43,078 nucleotides of DNA from an uncultured Clostridia bacterium (GTDB lineage Bacteria; Bacillota; Clostridia; Christensenellales; Aristaeellaceae). Below, in pieces: positions 30,080 through 38,284 of the stretch. Within the stretch, counting starts at the first letter, position 1; each line of letters begins with the position of its first letter. A model generated the notes under the pieces. It searched no databases, was not told the DNA's origin, and saw nothing but the letters and a program-made list of their open reading frames with translations. The stretch is from NCBI GenBank assembly GCA_934621505.1, contig CAKTUU010000018.1, positions 1-43,078 of the forward strand. Reading direction: 5' to 3'. The translations under genes and the position numbers were made by a program.

Positions 30080-31831
30080 TCATTCCATCAATCCCAGTTT
30101 TTTCAGCCGGGCGCAAATGCCGCCCGCCTTACGCATGTGACGTCTGGCAATTTCGGCAACGGGTATTTCCCCGTCAAACTCTGCCCGCAGCTGCTGCTCT
30201 TCCTCAGCGGACCAGGGCTTGCCCACCTGAATCCGCTGCGAATGGCGCGTCCGTTCTTCCTCGCCTTCCATTTCCAGCGCCTCGTTGGGTTCCCGCCCAT
30301 CCCGAATAACCGCCAGAAACATGGGGCCGTATTTCTGCTGCTTGAGCAGGCCCACGCCGGATATTTCCAAAAAATCCGCCATGGTTTTGGGGCGTTTTCT
30401 CACCATGTCCGCCAATGAAGCGTCGGAAAAAATCACATAGCTGGGCACGCCGTTCCGAACCGCCAGCAGCTTCCGCAATTCCTGCAAATTGTCGTACAAG
30501 GCGTTTTCCCAGGCCGTAAATTGCCGCTGCGCCCGCCGTTCCTCCCGCAAAGCGGTTTTGCGGGCAGAGGCGCTCATGGCGCGGCTTGTGCCTGTGTCCA
30601 CTTCAAAGGGGTCGCCGCTGCACACGGAACAGCTATCGCAATGGTCCGGCGCGTTTTTTTCTCCAAAATACTCCAAAATAAAACGGCGAAGGCACCGATT
30701 GCCTGTGGCGTAATAGGTCATCTGACGCAAACGCTCCAAGTCCCGCTGGCGCAGCACCTGACGCTGATCCGGTGAAACGCCCGGGTTTTCATCGCTATGC
30801 TCAATCATCCACTTGCCCATCACCACATCCTGCCCGCTGTACATCAGCAGGCATTCGGCCGGAGAACCGTCTCGTCCCGCTCTGCCCGCCTCCTGGTAAT
30901 AGCTTTCCAAATCCTTGGGCATGTTGTAATGCACCACAAAACGCACGTTGGATTTGTCAATGCCCATACCAAAGGCGTTGGTCGCCACCATAACGCGGGC
31001 CCTGTCGTATTGAAAATTCTCCTGGTTCCGGCGGCGTTCCTCATCGCTCAGGCCCGCATGATAGCGGGTGGCGCTGTAACCGGCTTCGCACAGCCGTCTG
31101 GCTACGTCCTCCACATTTTTGCGGGTGCTGCAATAGATGATGCCGCATTCCTCCGGATGCTCGTCCAAAAACTGACGCAGCATTTCCAGCTTATTGGTGG
31201 GTTTTACGCTGCTCAGGCGCAGATTAGGCCGGTTGTAGCCTGTTGTCACACAGTAAGGCTCCCGCAGCTGCAGCAGTTCCATCATATCCTGCTTAACCCT
31301 GGGGGTCGCCGTAGCGGTAAAGGCCGCCACAGGCGGACGGACGGGCAGCTGCCGCACAAATTCGGCGATATGCAGATAGCTTGGCCGAAAATCCTGCCCC
31401 CATTGAGACACGCAATGAGCCTCGTCCACCGCCACCAGCGACAGGCGGGTCTGCCGGGCAAAGGCGATAAACGATGGCGTCAGCAGCCGCTCCGGAGCTA
31501 CATAAATGATTTTGTACGCCCCGTTTGCGGCGCGGCGAATGGCCTCGGCCTGCTGACCCGGCGTCAGGCTGGAATTGATATAGGCCGCCGCAACGCCGGA
31601 CGCCTTCAAAGCGGTTACCTGATCCTTCATCAGCGAAATCAGCGGCGAAACCACCAACGCCACTCCGTCCATCATCAAAGCGGGGATTTGATAGCATACG
31701 GATTTTCCCGCGCCGGTTGGCATAACCCCCAGCACATCATACCCGGCCACCAATTCGTCAATCAGCTTTTCCTGGCCTTCCCGAAAGGCGTCGTGCCCGA
31801 AAACGCTTTTTAAAACCTCTGCCTTGTCCAT
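30080..31831 (-). CDS. recQ: RecQ-family ATP-dependent DNA helicase, variant without winged helix
   Basis: The 583-residue 3'-5' helicase has Walker A PTGAGKS (38-44), DEAH (136-139), the aromatic-rich loop SQWGQDFRPSY and ATNAFGMGIDK. The zinc-binding cysteines are 380, 398, 401 and 404. The winged-helix (RQC) domain expected next is missing: about 35 charged residues lead straight to an HRDC domain (about 438-512). A C-terminal segment (539-583) of WSAEEEQQL...IPVAEIARRH type looks like a small helix-turn-helix. RecQ helps fork repair and recombination. The ribosome site is GGGAGG, 11 nt from the ATG. It has its own promoter. Confidence 0.93.
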   Translation of the reverse strand: MDKAEVLKSVFGHDAFREGQEKLIDELVAGYDVLGVMPTGAGKSVCYQIPALMMDGVALVVSPLISLMKDQVTALKASGVAAAYINSSLTPGQQAEAIRRAANGAYKIIYVAPERLLTPSFIAFARQTRLSLVAVDEAHCVSQWGQDFRPSYLHIAEFVRQLPVRPPVAAFTATATPRVKQDMMELLQLREPYCVTTGYNRPNLRLSSVKPTNKLEMLRQFLDEHPEECGIIYCSTRKNVEDVARRLCEAGYSATRYHAGLSDEERRRNQENFQYDRARVMVATNAFGMGIDKSNVRFVVHYNMPKDLESYYQEAGRAGRDGSPAECLLMYSGQDVVMGKWMIEHSDENPGVSPDQRQVLRQRDLERLRQMTYYATGNRCLRRFILEYFGEKNAPDHCDSCSVCSGDPFEVDTGTSRAMSASARKTALREERRAQRQFTAWENALYDNLQELRKLLAVRNGVPSYVIFSDASLADMVRKRPKTMADFLEISGVGLLKQQKYGPMFLAVIRDGREPNEALEMEGEEERTRHSQRIQVGKPWSAEEEQQLRAEFDGEIPVAEIARRHMRKAGGICARLKKLGLME

Positions 31832-31868
31832 TGGCTGCGCCGCCTCCCTCTTTTGTGCGCCGCTTTGT

Positions 31869-31897
31869 ATTGTAGCGCGGCGGCGCGGTCAAGTCAA
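31869..31897 (-). promoter_or_regulatory. Promoter of recQ
   Basis: On the minus strand TTGACT (31897-31892), a 17-nt spacer and TACAAT (31874-31869). Confidence 0.75.
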
Positions 31898-31988
31898 TGC
31901 GCATCCCATCCACAAGCACCGCTTCCGGCGATGGATATCCTGCCAGGCCGGCTTCTTCCAGCATCTACCGGAACGTACCTGACCAGCT

Positions 31989-33356
31989 TTACGCATTTTC
32001 CAGTTTACGCAGCGCTTTGCGGAACTGGCGGCCAAACAGCAGCGCCGTACAGGTAACCGCAATGGCGTCCGCTGCCGGCTCCGCCAGATACACCGCCGTT
32101 GTCTGGTCCATGGGCAGCACGGCTGGCAGCAGAAAAATCAACGGCAGCAGCAGAATAAACTTGCGCAGCACAGCCACAAAAATGGAGCAGGGCGCATTGC
32201 CAATGGATACAAAGGTCATCTGGCAGGCAATCTGGATGCCAAACAGGCCCAGCGCTCCGCAGTAAATGCGCAGGGCGCGGGCGGTAAAGTCAATCAGCGC
32301 CTGATCTGTGCTGAAAATGCCCGCAAAGGCCGCCGGAAACAGCTGAATCACCGCCCAAAGCAAAACGGAATAGGCCAGGCACACCGTCAAAAGCAGCTTA
32401 AAGGTCTGTCGGACCCTGGCGGCGTTTCGCGCGCCATAATTATAGCTGGTAATGGGCTGCGCGCCCTGACCGATGCCTTGCAGGGGCAGCATGGCAAACT
32501 GCATTACGCTGGACAGGATGGTCATGGCTCCCACAGCCAGGTCGCCGCCATACTTCAGCAGGGAGGCGTTAAAACAGACGGAAATCACGCTCTCACTGGC
32601 CTGCATGATAAAGGTGGCCGTGCCCAAAGCAACGCAGGGCAAAATCAGTTTGGGGCTGACCAGCAAATTTTCCTTTTTGATGCGCAGCAGGGTCTTTTTG
32701 CCCCGCAAAAAGCACAGCACCCATACGCATGAAATTCCCTGAGAAAAAATGGTCGCCAGCGCCGCGCCCCGCACCCCCATATGCAGCGTATAAATCAAGA
32801 TGGGGTCCAACACAATATTGGTCACCGCGCCAATCAGCACGGTAGCCATGCCCATGGTGGCAAAGCCCTGAGCGTTGATAAACGCGTTCATGCCCAGAGT
32901 CAGCTGCACAAACAGGGTTCCAACGGCGTATACGCTCATATAGGACGTTGCATAGCCGATGGTATTTTCGCTGGCTCCAAACAGCAGCAGCAAATCCCGG
33001 TTCCACAGCAGCAGCACAGCCGTCAGCACCACAGAAATACACACCTGCAGCGTTACACAGCCGCCCAGGATTTTTTCCGCCTGTTCCATATCTCCCCTGC
33101 CCATGGCAATGGAGGCCCTGGGCGCGCCGCCGGAGGCTACCAGTGCGGCAAAGGCGGATATCATCAAAATCAGCGGCAGGCATACGCCCACCCCTGTCAG
33201 CGCCAGACTGCCCTCCTCCGGCATGTGGCCAATATAAATCCGGTCCACAATATTGTACAGCATATTCACCAGCTGGGCAATGACCGTGGGCACCGCCAGC
33301 TTCAGCAGCAGTTTGCCAACAGGCTCCGTGCCCAAAAACGTTTTGTCCTGCTTCAT
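31989..33356 (-). CDS. MATE-family multidrug efflux transporter
   Basis: The 455-residue protein has about 12 transmembrane helices in two homologous halves (VPTVIAQLVNMLYNIVDRIYIGHM in the first; GQGAQPITSYNYGA in the second), as in DinF/NorM-like MATE exporters that expel cationic drugs in exchange for Na+ or H+. The ATG at 33356 is supported by GGAGGA about 10 nt upstream and by the family N-terminus; the longer reading adds non-coding leader. It diverges from the riboflavin kinase gene across a region containing a 21-bp palindrome. Confidence 0.92.
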   Translation of the reverse strand: MKQDKTFLGTEPVGKLLLKLAVPTVIAQLVNMLYNIVDRIYIGHMPEEGSLALTGVGVCLPLILMISAFAALVASGGAPRASIAMGRGDMEQAEKILGGCVTLQVCISVVLTAVLLLWNRDLLLLFGASENTIGYATSYMSVYAVGTLFVQLTLGMNAFINAQGFATMGMATVLIGAVTNIVLDPILIYTLHMGVRGAALATIFSQGISCVWVLCFLRGKKTLLRIKKENLLVSPKLILPCVALGTATFIMQASESVISVCFNASLLKYGGDLAVGAMTILSSVMQFAMLPLQGIGQGAQPITSYNYGARNAARVRQTFKLLLTVCLAYSVLLWAVIQLFPAAFAGIFSTDQALIDFTARALRIYCGALGLFGIQIACQMTFVSIGNAPCSIFVAVLRKFILLLPLIFLLPAVLPMDQTTAVYLAEPAADAIAVTCTALLFGRQFRKALRKLENA

Positions 33357-33430
33357 TGCCAAAGGTTCCTCCTTCTTTTGTGCCAGCCTATTCACTTCTG
33401 GACAAAGTAGGGCTTTTCCTGCCGCAAAAC

Positions 33431-33451
33431 ATGAAAAGCACTGCTTTTCAT
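33431..33451. promoter_or_regulatory. 21-bp perfect palindrome, candidate operator
   Basis: Two 10-bp arms, ATGAAAAGCA and TGCTTTTCAT, flank a single central C. The site abuts the -35 box of the plus-strand promoter (33452) and lies about 75 nt upstream of the MATE ATG. Such symmetry suggests a dimeric regulator. Confidence 0.65.
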
Positions 33452-33480
33452 TTGCGTTTCCCGCCGGTATGAAGTATAAT
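33452..33480 (+). promoter_or_regulatory. Promoter of the riboflavin kinase-ecf-truA operon
   Basis: TTGCGT (33452-33457), a 17-nt spacer and a perfect TATAAT (33475-33480). Confidence 0.78.
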
Positions 33481-33543
33481 GACACACGCTTCCTACTTTT
33501 TATAATAGGAAGGGTGAATGCTTTTGTGAAGGAGGCGCCGCTG

Positions 33544-33942
33544 TTGGCTCCATTTTACCTGTCCGGGCGGGTGATTGAGGGAAAACGTCTGGGCCGCAGC
33601 ATCGGCTTTCCCACAGCCAATCTTGCCTACGACCCCCACGACCGGCCCTGGCCCCGGGAGGGGGTATACATCGCCACCGCCCAGGTAGAGGGCGACGACA
33701 GGACTTATCTTTCCATTCTCAATCAGGGCCGTCACCCCACCGCCCCGGAGGGCTTACCTACCGTGGAGGCCTTTCTGCTGGATTATCACGGCCCCAGCCT
33801 GTACGGTAAACGCCTGCATTTAACCTATCAACAGTTTCTGCGCCCGGAGCAAAAATTTGCTTCCCTGGAGGATCTCAAGGCTCAGCTTCTCCGGGATCAG
33901 CAATCCGCCCGGGACTGGTACACGAAAGGAGACCCGGCATGA
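33544..33942 (+). CDS. Stand-alone riboflavin kinase domain protein
   Basis: The 132-residue protein equals only the C-terminal kinase half of bifunctional RibF. GRSIGFPTANL (17-27) is the ATP/Mg site and Glu75 in TVEAFLLDYHG is the expected catalytic base; LYGK follows as in the family. It would phosphorylate riboflavin to FMN; no FAD-synthetase half is present. The start is probably TTG at 33544, as AAGGAGG ends 8 nt before it and no in-frame ATG occurs after the promoter; GTG at 33526 is an alternative. Its stop overlaps ecfA1 (ATGA), so it is the first gene of the ECF operon, which may link it to vitamin uptake. Confidence 0.82.
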   Translation: MAPFYLSGRVIEGKRLGRSIGFPTANLAYDPHDRPWPREGVYIATAQVEGDDRTYLSILNQGRHPTAPEGLPTVEAFLLDYHGPSLYGKRLHLTYQQFLRPEQKFASLEDLKAQLLRDQQSARDWYTKGDPA

Positions 33943-34796
33943 GCGAAACCTATCCCATCCAGACCAAAGCGGTCTGCTATCAATACGAGGACGCTTCCAA
34001 TCAGGCGGTGGATCATGTCAGCCTGACGGTGAAAAAGGGTTCCTTTGTGGCGGTGCTGGGGCATAATGGATCAGGCAAAAGCACCCTGTCCAAGCTGATG
34101 AACGCCCTGTACCTTCCCACAGAGGGACAGGTGCTGGTCTGCGGCATGGATACCGCCGCCGAGGAGGAAATCTGGAAGGTGCGCCGTCACGCCGGCATGG
34201 TATTCCAAAACCCTGATAACCAGATTGTGGCTAATATGGTGCGGGAGGACGTGGCCTTTGGCCTGGAAAACCTGGGCGTGCCGCAGGAGCAAATGCCCGC
34301 CCGCATTGACGCGGCGCTGGCCGCAGTTGGCATGACGGACTATGCGGGCTTTGCTCCCCATATGCTCAGCGGCGGACAGAAGCAGCGGGTAGCCGTGGCG
34401 GGCGTTTTGGCCATGCAGCCGGAAGTGATGATTCTGGACGAGGCCACCGCCATGCTGGACCCTTCCGGCCGGGCGGACGTGCTGAGCACCGTGCAGAAGC
34501 TGAACCGGGAAAAGGGCATGACCGTTTTGTGGATTACCCATTACATGGAGGAAGCCGCCGTGGCCGACCGTGTGGTGGTGCTGGATAAGGGTAAAATCGC
34601 CATGGACGATACGCCACAGGCTGTTTTCAGCCGGGTGGAGGAAATTCAGGCCCTGGGGCTGGATGTGCCTCCCATGGCCGAGTTGGCCATGCAGCTTAGA
34701 AAACAGGGGCTGGATTTACCCAGCGGCATTTTAACCGTCGATACCATGGTAAAGGAGCTGAACAACGCGCTATGCCCATCCAAATCGAACACCTGA
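33939..34796 (+). CDS. ecfA1: ECF transporter ATPase EcfA1
   Basis: The 285-residue ATPase has Walker A GHNGSGKST (41-49), signature LSGGQKQRVA and Walker B VMILDEATAMLDP. With EcfA2 and EcfT it forms the shared energising module that works with separate vitamin-specific S-components; none of those is in the window. Its start overlaps the riboflavin kinase stop by 4 nt, and its end overlaps ecfA2 by 25 nt. Confidence 0.95.
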   Translation: MSETYPIQTKAVCYQYEDASNQAVDHVSLTVKKGSFVAVLGHNGSGKSTLSKLMNALYLPTEGQVLVCGMDTAAEEEIWKVRRHAGMVFQNPDNQIVANMVREDVAFGLENLGVPQEQMPARIDAALAAVGMTDYAGFAPHMLSGGQKQRVAVAGVLAMQPEVMILDEATAMLDPSGRADVLSTVQKLNREKGMTVLWITHYMEEAAVADRVVVLDKGKIAMDDTPQAVFSRVEEIQALGLDVPPMAELAMQLRKQGLDLPSGILTVDTMVKELNNALCPSKSNT

Positions 34797-35632
34797 CCCA
34801 TACCTATATGCCGGACAGCCCCTTCACCACCGTGGCCCTGAAGGACGTGAACCTGACCATTGAGGACGGCGAGTTTATTGGCCTGCTGGGACACACCGGT
34901 TCCGGCAAAACCACTCTGGTGCAGCATTTAAACGGGCTGATTCGTCCCACAGAGGGCAAAGTGATTGTGGACGGGCTGGACATCAGCGACAAGCAGACCA
35001 GCCTGCTGGACGTGCGCAAAAAGGTAGGTCTGGTATTCCAGTATCCGGAATACCAGCTGTTTGAGGAAACGGTCGCCAAGGACGTGGCCTTTGGCCCCAA
35101 AAACATGGGGCTCAGTCAGGAGGAAATTGACCAGCGGGTTCGTCACGCCATTGCCCGGGTGGGCCTGGATTATGACGCTGTCAGCGAGCGTTCCCCATTT
35201 GAGCTGTCTGGCGGCCAGATGCGCCGGGTGGCCATTGCGGGCGTACTGGCCATGCAGCCGGGCACGCTGATTCTGGACGAACCCACCGCCGGACTGGACC
35301 CGGCGGGACGGCGCAGCATTCTGCAAATGATTCGGGAACTGCACGCCGCCGGAGGGCTGACGGTGGTTATGGTCAGCCACAGCATGGACGATATCGCCAG
35401 TCTGGCAACCCGGCTAGTGGTCATGAGCCATGGCGAAGTGGTGCTGACCGGCACGCCACGGGAGGTCTTTACGCATCGGGATTTGCTCACCTCCATCGGC
35501 CTGGGCGTGCCGCAGGCGGCGGAGCTGGCTTATCGCCTGCGCAGTCAGGGATATGCGATTCCCGCTGGACTGTATACGTTGGATGAAGTCAAAAACGCCA
35601 TTTTGCGCCTTGCGGGAAAGGGGGATGACTGA
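34772..35632 (+). CDS. ecfA2: ECF transporter ATPase EcfA2
   Basis: The 286-residue ATPase has Walker A GHTGSGKTT (40-48), signature LSGGQMRRVA, Walker B TLILDEPTAGLDP and the FQYPEYQLFEETVAKDVAFGP segment typical of EcfA2. It forms a heterodimer with EcfA1. The 25-nt overlap with ecfA1 is supported by the conserved N-terminus (MPIQIEHLTHTY). The ecfT start overlaps its stop by one base (TGATG). Confidence 0.95.
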   Translation: MPIQIEHLTHTYMPDSPFTTVALKDVNLTIEDGEFIGLLGHTGSGKTTLVQHLNGLIRPTEGKVIVDGLDISDKQTSLLDVRKKVGLVFQYPEYQLFEETVAKDVAFGPKNMGLSQEEIDQRVRHAIARVGLDYDAVSERSPFELSGGQMRRVAIAGVLAMQPGTLILDEPTAGLDPAGRRSILQMIRELHAAGGLTVVMVSHSMDDIASLATRLVVMSHGEVVLTGTPREVFTHRDLLTSIGLGVPQAAELAYRLRSQGYAIPAGLYTLDEVKNAILRLAGKGDD

Positions 35633-36438
35633 TGCTTGGCGACATTACCCTAGGGCAGTATCTGCCCGGCAACACGGTTGTGCACCGGCTGGATCCCCGG
35701 ATGAAGATCATTCTGACCATTCTGTATATTGCGCTGATTTTCTGCGTGGCTTCGCCGGTGTGGTACGTCATTCCTCTGGCGTACCTGTTTCTGGTGTCCA
35801 GGCTGTCCGGCCTGACCATGGGGCGGCTGCTGAAATCCGTTAAATCCCTTCGTTTTTTGCTTATTTTAACCTTTATCCTGAATTTGTGCTTTTCCGGCGG
35901 CACGACGGTATGGGTGCAGTTGGGCTTTCTCAAAATTACCAAAGAAGGCTTTCTGACCGCCGTGCATTTCAGCATGCGGCTGATTTTTCTGGTGGCGGGC
36001 ACCTCCATCCTGACGCTGACCACATCGCCTGTGGCCCTGAGCGATGGCATCGAGTTGCTGCTGTCCCCCCTGAAAAAAATCCATTTTCCCGTACATGAGC
36101 TGGCCATGATGATGACCATCGCTCTGCGCTTTATCCCCACCCTGATTGAGGAGGCGGATAAAATCATGAAAGCGCAGATGGCCCGCGGCGCGGATTTTGA
36201 AAGCGGAAATTTGCTGAAACGGGCCAAGGCCATGATTCCCCTGCTGGTGCCGCTGTTTGTCAGCGCCTTTCGCCGGGCAGGCGAACTAGCCATGGCCATG
36301 GAGGCCCGCTGCTATCACGGGGACGAGGGACGCACCCGCCTGCGGGTGCTGCGCTATACCCGTCTGGACGGGTACGCGCTGGCAGTAACCGCAGCCGCGC
36401 TGGCGCTGACCATTCTGTGCGGGAAGTGGCTGCCATGA
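35632..36438 (+). CDS. ecfT: ECF transporter transmembrane scaffold EcfT
   Basis: The 268-residue membrane protein has the N-terminal LGQYLPGNTVVHRLDPRMK signature and the two coupling motifs: Ala184-Arg185-Gly186 (MARGADF), and EARCYHG (224-230), where Cys replaces the usual Gly or Ser. It couples ATP hydrolysis by EcfA1A2 to S-component toppling. Its stop overlaps the truA start (ATGA). Confidence 0.95.
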   Translation: MLGDITLGQYLPGNTVVHRLDPRMKIILTILYIALIFCVASPVWYVIPLAYLFLVSRLSGLTMGRLLKSVKSLRFLLILTFILNLCFSGGTTVWVQLGFLKITKEGFLTAVHFSMRLIFLVAGTSILTLTTSPVALSDGIELLLSPLKKIHFPVHELAMMMTIALRFIPTLIEEADKIMKAQMARGADFESGNLLKRAKAMIPLLVPLFVSAFRRAGELAMAMEARCYHGDEGRTRLRVLRYTRLDGYALAVTAAALALTILCGKWLP

Positions 36439-37223
36439 CCCAGCTGCCCCCCATTGTGCGCACAGCCCCGCCGGAAGGCAGCCGCCGCATTTTGCTGACC
36501 GTGAGCTATGACGGTACGGCCTACGCGGGCTGGCAGCTGCAGGAAAACGCCGTGGCGGTGCAGCAGCGGCTGGAAGAAGCGCTGGAAAAGCTGATCGGTT
36601 CCCCCATTCGCGTAACCGGGGCCAGCCGCACCGACGCGGGCGTGCATGCCGTGGGTCAGCGGGCCCATTTTGATACCTACAGCCGCATTCCCCCGGAAAA
36701 ATATCCCTTTGCCCTGAATACCTGCCTGCCGCCGGATATTCGCGTGCTGGAGGGCGTTCAGGTGCCGGGCACGTTCCACGCCCGGTTTGACGCCGCAGGC
36801 AAGCGATACACCTACCGCATTCACAACGCGCCCCATGCCAGCGCCCTGTGGCGCAACGTAACGGCCCATGTGCCCCAAAAGCTGGATGTGCCCAAAATGC
36901 GGCAAAGCCTGACGGATTTGCTGGGCGTCCATAATTTTCGCGCCTTTCAAGCCGCTGGCGGGACGGCCAAAACCACGGTGCGCACCCTGACCCAGGCCAG
37001 CTTGGAGCAAAACGGCAGCGAACTGACCTTGACTGTATGCGGAAACGCTTTTTTGTACAACATGGTTAGGATCATTGCCGGCACCCTGATTGATATCGGC
37101 ATGGGCCGGCTGGATTCAGACGCCTTCGCCAGGGCGCTGCACAGCGGAAACCGGCTGGATCTGGGCGTTACCGCCCCTGCCTGCGGGCTGGAACTAAGCC
37201 AGATTTCCTACCCGAATCTGTGA
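36435..37223 (+). CDS. truA: tRNA pseudouridine(38-40) synthase TruA
   Basis: The 262-residue enzyme makes pseudouridine at positions 38-40 of tRNA anticodon arms. The catalytic Asp67 lies in GASRTDAGVHA; SYDGTAYAGWQ near the N-terminus and FLYNMVRIIAGTL are also typical. The ATG at 36435 overlaps the ecfT stop by 4 nt. The ecfA1-ecfA2-ecfT-truA order is the common Firmicutes order, but rplQ upstream and rplM-rpsI downstream, usual neighbours, are absent. Confidence 0.96.
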   Translation: MTQLPPIVRTAPPEGSRRILLTVSYDGTAYAGWQLQENAVAVQQRLEEALEKLIGSPIRVTGASRTDAGVHAVGQRAHFDTYSRIPPEKYPFALNTCLPPDIRVLEGVQVPGTFHARFDAAGKRYTYRIHNAPHASALWRNVTAHVPQKLDVPKMRQSLTDLLGVHNFRAFQAAGGTAKTTVRTLTQASLEQNGSELTLTVCGNAFLYNMVRIIAGTLIDIGMGRLDSDAFARALHSGNRLDLGVTAPACGLELSQISYPNL

Positions 37224-37344
37224 ACATTCTGTAACTAATGCGAAACTCTAGATTTGCGGCAGGAATTGTATAGGTGCGGGGCGAATGGTAAATATGGAAG
37301 TTGGAAAAAACTTTCACTCTCACAGAAAGCGAGCGTGTGTTATC

Positions 37345-38232
37345 ATGGCAAATTATGTCCTCAGCTGCTGCTCCACGGCCGACCTTTCCAAGGAGCATTT
37401 TCAGTCCCGCGATATCCGTTATATCTGCTTTCACTACATGCTGAACGGCAAGGTATACGAGGATGACCTGGGCCAGTCCATGCCCTTTGACAAGTTCTAT
37501 CAGGCCATGGCGGACGGCGCTACCACCAGCACATCTCAGGTAAACGCGGATGAATTTGTGGCGTACTTTACGCCTTTTCTTGAGCAGGGGCTGGACATTT
37601 TGCATGTTTGCCTCAGCAGCGGCATTTCCGGCGTGAGCAATTCCGCCAACATTGCCCAGGACGAATTGCAGGCCAAATATCCCGACCGCAAGATTTATAT
37701 TGTGGATTCTTTGGGCGCATCCTCCGGCTACGGCCTTTTCATGGATAAGCTGGCGGATTTGCGGGACGAGGGCAAAACCATTGATGAAGTGCGCGACTTT
37801 GCGGAAGCCAACAAGCTGCGCCTGCATCACTGGTTCTTCTCTACGGATTTGACCTTCTATGTGCGGGGCGGCCGCATTTCCAAGGCGGCGGGCTGGTTTG
37901 GCACGGTGCTGCGAATCTGCCCCCTGCTGAATATGGACGATTTGGGCCGTCTGATTCCCCGTGAAAAGATCCGCAGCAAAAGCAAGGTCATTCGCGCCAT
38001 TGTGGACAAAATGGCCGAACACGCGCAGGACGGCTTGAATTACAGCGGCAAATGCTACATTTCCGAATCCGCCTGCATGGAGGACGCACAGGCGGTAGCC
38101 AAGCTGGTAGAGGAGCGCTTCCCCCACCTGAACGGCAAGGTACTCATCAACAGCATCGGCACCACCATCGGCAGTCACACAGGCCCCGGCACTGTGGCCC
38201 TGTTCTTCTGGGGCGATGAGCGGGTGCGGTAA
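37345..38232 (+). CDS. DegV-family fatty-acid-binding protein
   Basis: The 295-residue protein has the DegV pattern: CSTADLS near the N-terminus (usually DSTADL), SSGISGVSNSA as the fatty-acid carboxylate loop, and a C-terminal NSIGTTIGSHTGPGTVALFF. Firmicutes homologues (FakB) bind fatty acids for phosphorylation by FakA; no FakA is in the window. The ATG at 37345 fits the family N-terminus, but its ribosome site is weak, and an in-frame ATG at 37285 would add 20 residues. I see no convincing promoter in the 121 nt before it. Confidence 0.85.
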   Translation: MANYVLSCCSTADLSKEHFQSRDIRYICFHYMLNGKVYEDDLGQSMPFDKFYQAMADGATTSTSQVNADEFVAYFTPFLEQGLDILHVCLSSGISGVSNSANIAQDELQAKYPDRKIYIVDSLGASSGYGLFMDKLADLRDEGKTIDEVRDFAEANKLRLHHWFFSTDLTFYVRGGRISKAAGWFGTVLRICPLLNMDDLGRLIPREKIRSKSKVIRAIVDKMAEHAQDGLNYSGKCYISESACMEDAQAVAKLVEERFPHLNGKVLINSIGTTIGSHTGPGTVALFFWGDERVR

Positions 38233-38242
38233 CCGAATCAAA

Positions 38243-38279
38243 AACAGGGTCCCGGAGTTTTCGCCTCCGGGACCTTTTG
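38243..38279. terminator. Bidirectional terminator between degV and phosphofructokinase genes
   Basis: A perfect 10-bp stem, GGTCCCGGAG (38248-38257) with CTCCGGGACC (38265-38274), is followed by TTTTGT on the plus side and TGTTTTTG on the minus side. Confidence 0.9.
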
Positions 38280-38284
38280 TATGC

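Noticed and set aside
31758..31964. A 68-codon minus-strand frame overlapping the start of recQ.
   Set aside because: It runs through the recQ promoter and ribosome site in another frame and has no separate signals.
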